DNA of 64,000 bases, taken from NCBI GenBank assembly GCA_001949185.1, contig BDGG01000001.1:88470-152469 (forward strand). Direction: 5' to 3'. Made by a program: the position numbers and the translations under genes. The notes beneath the pieces are model-generated. The model did not search any database, was not told the origin of the DNA, and worked only from the letters and a program-made list of their open reading frames with translations. Position 1 is the stretch's first letter; each line of letters starts with the position of its first letter. Below are positions 23,193 through 35,251 of the stretch, piece after piece. The DNA comes from Ramazzottius varieornatus. Its lineage: Eukaryota; Tardigrada; Eutardigrada; Parachela; Ramazzottiidae.

Positions 23193-23856
23193 CTGCAACG
23201 CGGAAAATTTCAGCGGACCGCAACGGCTGCTTTAGATGTAAAGCTGATCGTTTTCCTTCCTATTTCCGATACTGCACGCGGGAGGACTGCTGACCTAGGG
23301 TAGGGCTGACTCAACTGGGTCACTCGACATCTTCACTCGGTATCGACCCCACAATACCCTAATGTGTCCAAACCGTGACGACGGATAGAGAAGTCGAGGC
23401 ATGATAAACGTTAGCTAGGAGCTACGGTAGTACCATTTCCAGGCTGAAGCTCTTGCACTCATGTATTTCTCGCGGACGAGGATGGAGGCTTCATGTTCAT
23501 GAATATTCTGAACAAGTCTGTTACTACTGCTCACTATTTAGACAGTTTAGTTGTTTTACATCCCGCTGAGCGATGTATGGGCGGCCGTATTCAGGCACCC
23601 CTGGTCTGCCTTAACAAGATGCGGTGAGCTTATCTGGCTCTGTCAGAACATGCAATGTCGCTATTCGAACGAATGGAGGCAGATTAGAGACTTTACAATT
23701 TATCTAGAAGAATCAAACAAACGACAACGGATTTCGAAAATGATGGATTATAAAGCATTCTCCAGAACCGGTGAAAGGTTGTGAAACGCGATCCAGTTTG
23801 AGGAAAACGGTAGAATAAACGATTAATCTTGGCTGTGGTGGTTTGGTTGTTTGTGA

Positions 23857-24110
23857 TTAGCCCACCAAGTTAAAATAGAGCTGGCTTAATTCCAGTTCCG
23901 ATTGATCGTCCTGAGTGGTCGCCCTGCACTTCACGGGAACCGATTAGGCTTTCCAATGCCAGCCAAAGTAGTTCGATAAAGTCTGAATCGACGGAGAATT
24001 CTTTTCTTGATCCACAAACGATTCCCCACCCTTCGTTTCGTGAATCGGGAAGCAATTACTCATTTTCAATTTTTAAACATTTCTGATTGCAGTCGTTTGG
24101 GCCAAACTGT
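23857..24110 (+). mobile_element. Interspersed repeat, family F copy 1
   Basis: Runs from TTAGCCCACCAAGTTAAAA to TTTTTAAACATTTCTGATTGC. Copies at 38600-39005, 44246-44520 (inverted) and 55525-55690 (left part). It contains the recurring CCTTCGTTTCGTGAATC. No coding capacity. 23193-23856 shows no gene. Confidence 0.7.
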
Positions 24111-24118
24111 CGACTGAT

Positions 24119-27100
24119 CAAACCATCTTCACAAAACGCAAGGTCTCTACTAATCCAGGCAACATTGCGTCCATCAGAAGTGGTAATTTTCAGCACTGTT
24201 GGGCGGTGACATGTTAGTATTTTTGGTTCGACAAGGAAGTGTCAAGGTCGATGTCCTAATTTATATATACGGCTATCCATTTATTTCCACCGTACGCTCT
24301 CGCGTTCGCCTAGTTTCAGTCTGAATTAGTTCAAACTTTGCCAAAAATTCAAGAATGTTGTCTAGCTGTCGCCAACGTAGTCGGTTTTCCAGTTTACTAG
24401 TTCAGAATTCGTTTTCTTCTTGCAATTTTCATGTCGCCTGCATGTTTTCATGATGCGGCTCATTGCTTAGCAAACCAGCAAACACTTCAGGCAGCTCCAT
24501 TCCCGACGTCTATGTGCGCTGTTACATAGATCTTCTTGTGGTACTTTTCCCGATGGTTTCATGCGATGAACTCAACGAGGTTCGTCCCAGTTCCGTCCAC
24601 TATTGATACTTGGTGGTTCAGACCTAACCGAACTTCGCCTATGTTTCGCTGATCTAATGCTTTTGAGGGCAATGGTTTCCCAGTGGACCGAACTTCCCCG
24701 AATTCCACATTCGAAGCTGCAGAGAGTGATCGGTGGGCTAGATCAAAGTGAATCCGGCAGCGGCTGAGGCCGCGACACTCTTTGGCCTGTTAGTTAAGGT
24801 AAACGGGGAAAGGGGGGAGGGGGGCGAAGGTGAAACTTTCGACTTCGTAAATTCGAAAGAACGAGAAACGTATGACAGTCAAGCATCAAGTTATAAGAAG
24901 AAAACCGCTCGCAGGTCTTTGCATTCTGACCCTTCTCAATTTTGACCGCAACATCGACACTCGACAGTACTGCTTGCACCGTACACTGCGAATTTCTTAT
25001 AGTTTTGTGTTTGGTATCAACCGATACTTCTTTCGGCTATCCGTAAAGAAGAAGAAAACCGTACGATTTGATTTGAATATTTCATCCAACGAAGTACATT
25101 GCGGGATGGTCACTGTTTCCATCTGATCGTCTGAGGGGAAGTAGAAAGCAAGGCTCCCTACTAACTTCGCACTGTCTCTCTGCATGCACCCTTCCATCGT
25201 CTCATCCAGCCGCGGTTCATGTGGTGAGTGAGCGGTTCCCTAGCTATTTGCGATAAATGCAAATTTTAGTACTGTAGTTTTCTGGCCTTAACCAAGTTTA
25301 CCGCTGCGAGAGTGGCTTTGGTTAGATGTTTCCGGAAAGCTTGGTGCCACACTTTGGCGGAATCAGGCTGACCGAACGACCGAGTTCCAGAACTTCCGCG
25401 GTACCCGAAAAACCGTTGGACAGAACATACATACTGCTCGAATTACTCTGCTAACTTTGCAATTCCTCTGTTGAATACCTAGCTGGAACGAAATCTCGAG
25501 GAAAGAATTTCAATTTTCTCGAAATCCTAGCCTCATTTGTGAAACAGTTTCATCGAGTGAATATCGACTTTGAGCTGGCACACCGAACACCCAATCTTCT
25601 AAAAATCTGGTTCTAGATCGGTCTGGATCGGTTCGCTAAAAGTCTAAGCCGGGAAAGCAGTACTTCCAGTAATTAGTCGACTGTTTCTGTTTTCTGCTTT
25701 TTCGGCTCAGATTTACGAAAGACCGAAAATATTGATGTTAACGTAAGGGTATTCCGACTTGATCTATTTTTGATGTAATAAGCTGGGGCTGCCGGATTTC
25801 TAACATAATCTTAATAGACATAGTAATATGCCACGACCTGGGAGCATCTGATATGATGTCAATATATCGACTTGTTTCGTCGGGTTCTTTCTCACTCCCA
25901 ACTCTGTTTTGGTGTTACGGAAGCCACGGAACTGTTCTCTATAAATTATTTTGTGAAAGAAAAGACAACAGAGCGTTCGGAAACGCAAAACCGGACCTGG
26001 AGAAACGGGCAGCGTCACACTCAGGAATGCTCATTGTTAGTATGTACAGTAGGTGAATCGTGAAACTCATATTCCTACACTGTTCAGTCAAACGAAGCGT
26101 GACAATCAATCTATTACCCTGAACGTTCATCAATGTGCTCTCACGTGCAGGTGCATGATGCGTTGAGATCGAACCTAGCAGCGCACAGTGCACAGTCACG
26201 AGCTTTCAATGGCGCAAATCAAGCGTTATTCTAATCAAACCGAAACCGAAATCGCAGTTAGTAATTGTGATATGGAGCGCCCTGCGAGTTGATTTAAATA
26301 TAATATCTTCAGCTCTGGCTCCCAGCTAATTTAATACCAATAAGTATCCCACCTCGATCGAGGTATCTAATAAATATTAATATGTTATGTCAGATGCAAA
26401 AAGCATCTAATAAGTTCTAATTAAATATAATGTTTATATATGCCAACATCACTAACAGAAAAGTGGCTATACTAACGAGCTTGGTTACGGTTTCAAGACA
26501 TTGGTCTTCAAGCGCGAACGTCAGAAGACGCGACAAACTTTCCATCTTTCGAATGTTACTTTATACAGTATCTGATGAAAAAATTCGGTTTGAAATCAAA
26601 CAACATCGAAGTTTTTTTATGGTTTGAATTTGCGCACTTGAACGTTCCCTCGTGAGTCCACTATGTTTAGAGCGAGCCTACGGGATCTTCTCTGTCCGAA
26701 CTGACCATAACTTTCAATACTTACACTGCCGCTCTTCTGCGCTACCCGTTTCCGTTTCTCAACGTTATCATCGACAAGCTGCGAGCGAGTCGAAGGCGAA
26801 GCGAACAGCTTGTAGAGTATACTATTCGTAGACTATTCATAGACAAGCTTGAGCTATGCGGTCTACGTGCCATATTGATCCATCGGTAGACACATATTTG
26901 ACTGCCACTCTTTCTCCTGGAGTGGTTGCACCAGGCTATTAAATTCTGGTCGGTAGCACCCGACGATGGCGATTTGCGATGCGACGGCGGTAAACATTGT
27001 CACCGTGATGAAAACAACGCGAGCTTGAGTGTTCTGCGACAAGCTTGCTATCGGTAAAACGATAGCGTTCGCTCCATTTCCGCCGCCTAAAGCCTTGGTA

Positions 27101-27861
27101 TCCGCAATCTGACGTCATAATCCGAAGCGTCCCGTTGCGGTAGGCGGAACGGTAAAAATGGCCTGGTTTCTGCTCCTTTCGACTGAATATTAGCTTTGGT
27201 CATCTGATTAAGTTTCTTCAAGCATGCTTGCCATCAGACGGTAGAGAAACGAAGTCCATGGCCATACGTTTTGCTACTAGGATGGGTCATTAGTGAGTCG
27301 GGGGACCCATCGACAGGCATCCGAACTCCTTGACGATCTTTTGACCAAATACCGTCGTACGATGGCTTGAAGGTAACGATGAAGCCACTCTCCACCCATT
27401 TTCGGTGACTTGTAGAAGATACCGTCATCGAATCGTTACTGTCGAGCGCGTCCGACCAGAAACTAATACATCTCCCAGCTAAAATATATCGTGGTTGAGG
27501 GTGCTCCTTACCCTTATCTGTCAGGAAATATAGCGAGTACTACGAGAGTATGATCTGCCGACGATGTCAAGGTTTGAATGCAGCCAAATTACAACTAGCA
27601 AGGGGTACAACCCTAGATAATCCCCCTCAGTGTCCCCGTAACTGGCAAAACCATTAACCACTATATCATGTTCAACCTGTACGCAGGTGCGTGAAAGAGG
27701 CTACATAACAATGCACTGTATTTAGATTCAGGGCAAGAGGGCCAGCCAATGGGCATGCGTTTGGCTCTGAGTCCGCCCCAAAAAGTGCCATCACGTGGGT
27801 GGCCAAACTTAACATTGCAGCTTTTCGATTAAAAACGCCTCGCTCGGCTTAATGATGAAAT
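24119..27861. other. 3.7-kb stretch without recognisable genes
   Basis: Only short, unconvincing frames on both strands. AT-rich around 26.2-26.45 kb. The one notable site is a G-run cluster at 24805-24824. Confidence 0.6.
24805..24824 (+). other. Possible G-quadruplex motif
   Basis: GGGGAAAGGGGGGAGGGGGG: enough G-runs with short loops for a four-layer or three-layer G-quadruplex. It lies in a gene-free stretch with no known context. Confidence 0.45.
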
Positions 27862-28141
27862 ACTGCAAATATTCGCTGCATCCGGCCATCCGCGCAGTAC
27901 CTACACGTTCGTGACGATGTAACCCCCATAGGGGGTCGCGCATTCCGTGAAACGGGACCGGGGCTGTAATGCTTCGTGAACTTCGCGAAGCACGTCATGA
28001 TATGCGTACAGTTGAACCCCAGTCCGAAAATTTGGCCCTACAGGGATGTTCCGCGCGTATGATGCACTGCGAAGTTCCTGAAGCATTACAGTACTTCACT
28101 TGTACGATGAGGTTCCGCGCGGATGCAGCGAATATTTACAG
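27862..28141. mobile_element. Family B MITE with a family A MITE inserted in it
   Basis: 27862-27963 is the left part of family B (ATATTCGCTGCATC...CCATAGGGGGTCGCG) and 28094-28141 its right arm (CCGCGCGGATGCAGCG, then AATATTTACAG). Between them, 27964-28093, sits a family A copy with mirrored CTGTAATGCTTC and GAAGCATTACAG ends. Confidence 0.7.
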
Positions 28142-28339
28142 TTCGGAAACTCATATGGGTCGATTGGGTTGTAGATCTGAATTCAACGTCACTCAGCCGA
28201 ACGTTGCCATAACAGTTTATTGAAGTGTGAAAAATGCGTCGTTTCCAGTAGTCGCATAACATTAATCAATGTTGCGTTACGTCAGGTGATCATCGGAAGG
28301 GATACATTTTTACATTATACGGTTTGCCTGTTGGGCAAG

Positions 28340-28600
28340 TCGTAGATCTGGATGATATCTTCCTTTCCCGGCAAACCATTTTTTATGGCCGCTGCTGCAC
28401 CTGCGAACTCACATTGCAAGTTGATCTGCGTATGTACCATTTCAACTGCGTACATATCAACTTACAATTGCATTTCGCCTTGCACACGCCGGCGAATAAA
28501 TTCAATTTCAAGTCCTGCGAGCTTCCAAATGCAGTATAAACCTGCATTTTACCGCCACGCATTCGTGCGCAACGATCAAACATTCAGTCTGAGAGATCTG
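28340..28600. repeat. 3' flank of the Ly6-like duplication unit (copy C)
   Basis: Shares blocks such as CTGCGAACTCAC and CGCATTCGTGCGCAACG with the flanks at 21.8-22.15, 30.7-31.15, 37.3-37.8 and 51.2-51.5 kb, always on the 3' side of a Ly6-like exon 2. 28600-29075 holds nothing else clear. Confidence 0.5.
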
Positions 28601-29075
28601 ATCAGGTACAACGATAATTGAACCTTGTTGTGCTCAAGACCATTGCTGGGTAGAGGCATGACAAATGGGGAATCCAGGCACCCAGCACATACATCACGGT
28701 TGTGGGAGTGGAGTCTAGCCAAGCACTGTTGTCCATTGACAGCGAATTTCGCTGGAATTTACGGGGGGCTGTCTGGTCCCGTGAAGCGGATTAAGTCGGT
28801 TATCAGTAAATTTCGCCTGTGTGACGTAAAATAGGGAAAATCAACGGTGACCGATTCATTCGCGTCAGTTCGACCAAAGTGTTATTTTGACTTCCGATCG
28901 GAACCTGCCGTTACTTTTCAGTCATACTTTTCAGTCATACTCAGGCGAAATTGCCTGCCTTTGCGTGACGTAATAACAGCAGCCTATGCCGGCAGTCACA
29001 TGACAAATTCCCACTTGTTATGCCTCTAGTGCCAGTCGAGGAACACGAGAGAACCAAGACCTATCCGACCGATAG

Positions 29076-29401
29076 TTAATCCGCGGTACCTGGTTCTGGG
29101 TGTGGAGTTGTAACGGCCACAGTGGTGGACGGCACCATGTCGTGATCATTGCACAAAGGCGTGTCACACATGCACACTTCGAACTTATCAACGGTCGCGG
29201 GACGATAACGGAAGCCCAATTCTTCGACTGCACTTCTGTACAGATTTTCCAAATGGCCGTTTCTTCCAAATGACGGAGCCGCTGACCGGAACACTTCAAG
29301 GTCGGCAGGCGACTGGCATTGATTCTCCACGACAGTCAGACAACCCGGGGAAAACTCGGTGTTCACCGACTCCAAAGGTCAACATGACTTGTATTGCCTC
29401 C
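29076..29401 (-). pseudogene. Ly6/uPAR-like exon 2 (copy C) with premature TGA
   Basis: After the acceptor GCGGTTTGCAG the frame gives RQYKSC, then TGA at 29379-29381, then PLESVNTEF, NQCQSPADL and CMCDTPLCN without further damage to 29076. Paralogues have Arg or Gln at the TGA position (CGG, CAA), so a CGA-to-TGA change is the simple explanation. The matching first exon is at 30218-30442. Confidence 0.7.
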
Positions 29402-29735
29402 CTGCAAACCGCAAAACAGAGATCGGAACCAGCCGCCCATGTGAGAGTTCGCTGCAAAGGAATATTTTGCACGCAGAGCTGCGCAGTCAGTGTGGAGCAG
29501 TAGATACCAGCATCAAGAGGACATCTACTCGTGCTTTTCCGATCAGGAATTATTTCTGTTCCCACGACACTAAATTCCAACCGCACTTAGAGGTAAAGTC
29601 GGACAGCTGTCCACAATGATACAGGAGACTAAATCAAAATCAACAAGTTATGTGGACACGGTTCTTCCCTTCCATTCAAACCGTAACGAATTCGAGCTGC
29701 ATGTCGGTGAATGCATGTCTGCTGCATGTCTGCTG

Positions 29736-29779
29736 AAACAAATAACTTTTTCTTCTTTTGAAGAAAAAGTTATTTGTTT
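29736..29779. other. Perfect 20-bp hairpin with a 4-base loop
   Basis: 29736-29755 (AAACAAATAACTTTTTCTTC) pairs exactly with 29760-29779 around TTTT. It lies 12 bp before the 109-bp tandem array. Confidence 0.9.
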
Positions 29780-29791
29780 GAATAAAGCAAT

Positions 29792-30118
29792 CTATCCACT
29801 ACTCTCTTAGCTAGCGTAGCCAACCCGGTTTGTTCCATGGGCCACGAAAAAACTCACTGTTTTGATATAATTTCTAAAAATTTCTAAAATGCATTCGTTT
29901 CTATCCACTACTCTCTTAGCTAGCGTAGCCAACCCGGTTTGTTCCATGGGCCACGAAAAAACTCACTGTTTTGATATAATTTCTAAAAATTTCTAAAATG
30001 CATTCGTTTCTATCCACTACTCTCTTAGCTAGCGTAGCCAACCCGGTTTGTTCCATGGGCCACGAAAAAACTCACTGTTTTGATATAATTTCTAAAAATT
30101 TCTAAAATGCATTCGTTT
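29792..30118 (+). repeat. Three identical 109-bp tandem repeats
   Basis: Units start at 29792, 29901 and 30010 with CTATCCACTACTCTCTTAGC and each end in GCATTCGTTT. The three copies are identical by eye. The last copy touches the region just 3' of Ly6-like exon 1 copy C. Confidence 0.9.
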
Positions 30119-30217
30119 CTCGAAGCGGTTCGCTTCTGGATTTATTCGTTGAGCTTTGCAATGCCCACATTGATAGACAGCGTGCAATGAGAACACTTAT
30201 GGCTTTCCTGCTCTTAC

Positions 30218-30442
30218 CGATTGTCAATGTTGCATCAGGGATGAAGGCATGCTTGAAGGTGACCGAATGTTTCTCTTGGAAGCAGAACTTGTCGGCTGCG
30301 CATGTTATCACTTTCATGTTTCCACTACAGTCAGTTGGTGTCCGGAAAAGGGCTGCTTCTGTAGCCCTCAACTGCGAGGAGATTTCTGAGCACTGGTAAC
30401 AAGTTAGCTTCGAGGTGGGAGCCTCCATCGTTGTCAACGTTA
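30218..30442 (-). pseudogene. Ly6/uPAR-like exon 1 (copy C), acceptor lost
   Basis: Encodes SKLTCYQCSE, PTDCSGNMKVITCAADKFCF, QEKHSVTFKHAF and ends with the donor ATCG/GTAAGAG in phase 1, which fits the phase-1 exon 2. It is the most complete first exon of the cluster. Its acceptor position reads GTTGCAA where copies B and D have GTTGCAG, so normal splicing into it should fail. An ATG at 30467 could start a frame straight through this border. It pairs with exon 2 at 29076-29401, which itself has a stop. Confidence 0.65.
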
Positions 30443-31240
30443 TTGCAACAAAAATACATGCCTCCATGCGCTTAGCATTGGCAACACGAAACCGAACATT
30501 TCGGCAGCTTTCACAAAGGCTGCTCTAGAGATAGAGCTGACTGTTCTCCCTATTGTGTTCGGTGCTGTAGGCCGCGCTGAGGACCGCAAGGCGAGGGAAG
30601 TAATAGCCCATTCTAGGCGTTCGACCACATGCTCATTCAGTATTCATCACACGTCCACCCTGACGGCTCGTGTCCAAGCTATGACACGCTTCGCGTGGTT
30701 TCGAAACTGAGCACATTCTTCTATCACGGTTACGTGCGTGGAGATACATTTTTTCCCCGCATCCACCCGCGAATTTGTACTAAAGGTATACGCGCGCTTG
30801 TACCATCTTCACCGCGCGTATAATCACATGAACGTCCATAACTTCTACTGACCAACAATTCTCGTCGAGCGCGTACGAATAATGGTAATTCGCCGCGCAC
30901 ATGCCCGCGAATGAGGCCGGTTTTTTCAACGCAGTTAAACGCAAAACAATAGTTGTTCGCGCATGTCACTGCGGTGGAATTACGCGGATGTTTCGAATCG
31001 AACAGCGGACGACCCCAAGTGTGTTCGCGGTCGCTGGGCAGTGCGCTGGTCGTTTGGTCGATGCCTGCACTCTCTATCTGGTCGATGCGTTTATAAGCCT
31101 CTTGCAGCACTATACAGTACACACGTTTGTGAGCAATGGTCAGAAATCCAGTTCAAGTTCAGTGCAGGTAGGAAGCATGCTGAATCTCAGTGTGTGCTTG
31201 TGAATTCGAACGTCTGGTCGAGCAACAGGCGAGAACGAGA

Positions 31241-31572
31241 TCAGCGTAGCCGCCAGACATTGGACTGTACCTGGTTCTTGGCCTGGGTGCTCACTGCCAA
31301 AGTTGTGGGTGGTATCGTGTCCTCGTTGCACAAAAACGTGTCACACATGCACTCTTCGAACTTTCGGACGGCCACAGGAGGATACCAATAACCCAACGGC
31401 ATCACTGTTGTTTTGTACAGATTCGTCAAAGAGCCCTGTTTCAAAAATGCAGGAGTCGTCTGGAACGTAGATAGGTCGGTAGGTGACTGACATTTGTTTT
31501 TCTCCACGGTCAATCCACTCTTGAACTCTTTGTTCGCCCAGGCCAGAGAGCGGCAAGCTTTGAATTCCCCCT
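31241..31572 (-). CDS. Ly6/uPAR-like three-finger protein, exon 2 (copy D)
   Basis: Acceptor TGCGCTTTTTCAG, phase 1. Open frame with FKACRSLAWANKEF, VEKNKCQSPTDL, CMCDTFLCN and a short end NVWRLR with TGA. Paralogues B and F extend into a hydrophobic tail at this point, so this copy would lack a GPI-like signal. The only candidate first exon is 3.5 kb away at 35052-35251 and is frameshifted. Confidence 0.55.
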
Positions 31573-33131
31573 CTGAAAAAGCGCAAAACAGATGAAAACC
31601 AATGACCAGTATGAGCGTTCGTTGCAAAGCAGCAAATCGCACACAAAATAGTGATTTAATGTAAAGCAGTGGCCACTAACATTGAGACTGGACTACATGC
31701 ACCTGTCCTAATTGTTAGCTGGGACAAAACGTTGGCCAATGATTTCGAAACGGCAGCTTCGCAGTTCACATCATGTCAGAGTGGTGTAACGCGGAGCCGC
31801 CGTTTCCAAATCACAGACTAACAGTTTTGCACCGGATAACAATTATGGCAAGCGCTTGTGGCTATATTCGTACTTTCCCGTTCAAAATTCCGTTCCTCGT
31901 TGCGACACTGTGGTTTTAGTGCACGCCAAGTTAAATTAGGGCCCTTCTAGTGCAGTGTGGAAGATGCATTGTTAATCTACAGGTGCAAGGTTTTGACTTG
32001 CTCATGGGTTCACAAGTCAACACCCTTAGCAGTAGCCTCATGGACGCAATTGTATCACTAAATTAAACTGTACTTGCGGAGATGTGTTTTTCACGCTGCA
32101 CTTACTGTGCGAGGGTGTTGATGTTTCCAGCAAAACTAAGCACAGATAAAGTTACCACCTTCCGTTCGTTTTACGACTGTAGCTAAGGCTTGCTCTGGCC
32201 GTTTCATGATGAAAGGGATGGACACAGTTTGCTTTCCGGAGCTCGCTTATTTAGGAAAATAGGATAGCTGGAAATACGGTGGCCAACATTGAGAAGCATA
32301 GTGGCTACCCGACTATTCAGTGTTGATGTCAGCTGTTTCGCTTTTGAGTAACTTCGCAGCTCATTTTATCTGCAGCCGGACTTTCAACTGGAGGTCGTAG
32401 CTTCAGGCAATCGTATTCCGCAGACGTAGTTTAGAAACCGCATAATCGATTACTTCAATATGTCTGCTATGTGTCAACCGAAAGAAATGTCAACTGTCGT
32501 GGTGATGCTCGCGCACCTTGAGATTTTAATTCATGAAGCTGGTCGGGCGTGCGCGGAAGTGGCCGGTCTGTCAACCTACGAATAGAGCGGCCGGAGATAC
32601 CAGGCATGTGGCTGCTGGTTTATAAGAGGTTGCCTCTTGGTGCCAGGCGGGCGCCAATCTGTACGATGATAAGTGCGCTCAGGAGAAAGGAAGGACAATA
32701 GCCAGAGCATCCACACTGATCAACGCTCACCGACCCGCGGAAAAACGCTTCGCAGGCACAGGGTGGAAGCTGATTGGTCACGCCTCTCTGTGTCCGCCTT
32801 GAAAATCAAACACCCTTTGACGCGTGTTCCTGAACAGTCAGCCCGTTTACAACTCAAAATCCATCTGGAACTCCCGGATGTACAGAAATTATCTCTTCGG
32901 CAGCTGAATGTTTGGTAATTTTAGCGCTAGTTTCAGTGGTCGGGACAATCAAAAGTTTTTGAAATCGGTACTAAAGTCATCTAATGCCATGTGTAATTTT
33001 AAGATTGCTCGAACCACATTGCGGGTCGCCACTCGAAAATGATGCGCTAACTACAGCCCGTTCAAGCAAACTTTTACCTACTGTTTTCTAATGTCGAAAG
33101 AATCAGGATCGAATTTTTATGCCTGTTAGCT
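31573..33131. other. No recognisable gene
   Basis: Short frames only. A TATA-like TTTATAAG at about 32621 is followed by a small GC-rich palindrome (TTGGTGCC...GGCGCCAA), but no coding region follows. Confidence 0.5.
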
Positions 33132-33580
33132 TAAAAGTTAGGGTGTGACTATTGTCACCGCCCAAACCGCCTAATCGCTATTGCCACCGCCTCGAACCGC
33201 CCAAGAGTCTATCGACACCGCCTTTGATTATTATTAATGTAATCGATTCGAAACCGCCTTCTTGAAAAACTTATGCCCCCGTAGACGAGGAAGAAAGAGC
33301 TCTGATGGTCTTACCAACAGAAAAGCCGACATGGTCATCACTGTTGACCAGTCCGTAGCAATACGCAACTGTCTTGGCAGCATGCATAACCGGTCAATTC
33401 GTGGCTGAAAAGGCTGATCTAATGTTTCTCTGTTGCAACATATTTCGTGTTCTTCCCCTTGTCAAATTTCAAGAACGATTTACAAAAGGCGGTGACGTTA
33501 GATTTAAGGCGGTTAAATTTCGGAAAAAGGCGGTACTATCAGCGTTTTAGGCAGTGACTATAGCCATTTCCTAAAAGTTA
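33132..33580. mobile_element. Mutator-like MITE with 9-bp target-site duplication
   Basis: Element 33141-33571. The direct repeat TAAAAGTTA flanks it at 33132-33140 and 33572-33580. Imperfect terminal inverted repeats: GGGTGTGACTATTGTCACC at the left and GGAAATGGCTATAGTCACTG (reverse complement of the right end). Sub-terminal ACCGCC/GGCGGT repeats point inward on both sides. 9-bp duplications are typical of Mutator-like elements. No transposase. 33581-34774 shows no supportable gene. Confidence 0.75.
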
Positions 33581-34774
33581 TAGCCCTGTCAATAAGCTAC
33601 GAGAATTAACCGAAAGTAAGTTCATTAGAACATTCTCTGTGCGCAGGGAAGAGATTGTTTGGGTGCGCGTAGTCATCCGAACAAACTTTCCTTTGCAAAA
33701 TTTTAATCCAGCTGTGCCCAGGCTGATCAGTTAGAGACAGACTCTGGCATACATAGTACTGAGTGAACTACTCTATCTGCATGTTTTGTAACAAGTTGAG
33801 TCACAATGCGGCGTTCAAGAAAGATCTAGGTTTTAGTGTTGAAAGTTTGCCTTGCCAGTTGGTTTGCCGATTACGGGGCATTCTATGGCCACGCGAGGTC
33901 GCCCGGTCGAGTAAAAGCAGGCTTTCTTACAGGGTTTCCAAGCCGACTTGCTACCACCTAGAACTTCGACGTATAGAAAATACGGATTGCTTCATTTTCC
34001 TCGGATCCAGCACACTTTCCACGGACCGTCTCAAGCAGATTCCATTGGGCACAAGTGAGTTAACAAACGCCGAGAGATGGTTTGAAGAAAGCAATTAGTA
34101 TGACTTCCGATAGGGAAGACTTTTCGCCACGATCCAAGCGTGCTCTATGGAATTCCAGGTGCGAGCACTGATTCCCGAAAAAATTTCAAAAGATATAAAG
34201 ATATCTGACTTGACTCTAAGCTTAGGATAGATTGCAGAAACGATAAACAAACTTCGTGAATGGAATTGAACCCATCAAATTTGGCTATTTCCCCGGGAAA
34301 TCCTTTTCCGGGGAAAAATAATGGCTCTTGTCTTGAACGGAAGGTTTCTGCTATTGAACACTTTCGTCGCGCTCAGTTTCCGTGTTCCAGTTATTGTCGC
34401 AGAAGTTATTGCAAGATCTTGATGCAAAACTGAATAAATAACTTTCGGAAAGAGCCTGAAAACTGCAAAAGTTAGCGTATTTTTATCTTTACGCCTTCCA
34501 GAGGTTTATGTCAATTCCGACTTTCCCGAAGCAGATTTTTGGCCAGTAATTCAGGAGATTGCGTATGGGTTGCAAGTTCAAGAAAACTAAGCTTTAAAGT
34601 TGGGCTTTGAGCATATCGCGAACGGCTTTTGAGTCATATGCGGCAGCAAGCTGGCTTAGCCATCCTGTGTTAGACCATACTGTACATAAAAAAATCTGAA
34701 AATCAGAGTGTCGGAACAAAAAATTGAGCTTTTGGTGGATACTGTAGAGTAGGGCGTCCTCGGTATTGATATAC

Positions 34775-35003
34775 ACTAGCTAGTGGTTCTAACCACTGGA
34801 AAGGCCGAGCAAAGGAGGCAAACCATTGTAGAGCGAACACTTTTACTTGTGACTCACAGTACGGTTCCCCAGTAAAATTTTTAATCGCCCCGATCAAGTG
34901 GCGTGTCTTCTTTCAGTACTGTGTTTGCGATATCTGAAAGAACGAAGAATTTGGTCGTCCATTGAAATCTCGACAGACTTAAAAGGCCTCGCTTCGCTCG
35001 GCC
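34775..35003 (-). repeat. Interspersed repeat, family E copy 2
   Basis: Inverted relative to copy 1; starts CACTAGCTAGTGG (palindrome) and ends AGGCCTCGCTTCGCTCGGCC. It lies just 3' of Ly6-like exon 1 copy D. Confidence 0.6.
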
Positions 35004-35051
35004 TAAATATACAGATACCAGTATCTGCATGTACCAGATTTCTTCGCGTAC

Positions 35052-35251
35052 CAGTAGTCATTGATGCGCCACTGAGATATACATTTTTTAACGTAACCAT
35101 GTGCTTTTCGTGATAGACATCTCGTCCGCTTCGCAGAATACCATTTTCATTTTTCCACTACAGTCAGTTGGTTTTGGCGAGACCGCTGTGTCTTTGACGT
35201 TTATCTGCGTGCTCGTTTCTGAGCATTGGTAGCAAGGTAGCTTCGGAATCC
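35052..35251 (-). pseudogene. Ly6/uPAR-like exon 1 (copy D), frameshifted
   Basis: Acceptor TTTTGTTGCAG, then IPKLPCYQCSET and PTDCSGKMKMVFCEADE. Two small indels follow: the frame reads to a TAA, while the homologous HEKHMVTL and the donor ACTG/GTACGC continue in another frame. Position and phase fit exon 2 of copy D, though the intron would be about 3.5 kb. Confidence 0.65.

Noticed and set aside
27560..27690. tRNA-like A-box/B-box pair on the minus strand
   Set aside because: Spacing and stems do not fit a tRNA; too weak to list.
29792..30118. CRISPR-like array
   Set aside because: The three 109-bp units are directly joined with no spacers, and the genome is an animal's.
32621..32660. 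Core promoter with TTTATAAG
   Set aside because: No gene can be placed downstream on either strand.
33763..34098. 111-codon plus-strand frame
   Set aside because: No recognisable domain; may be chance.
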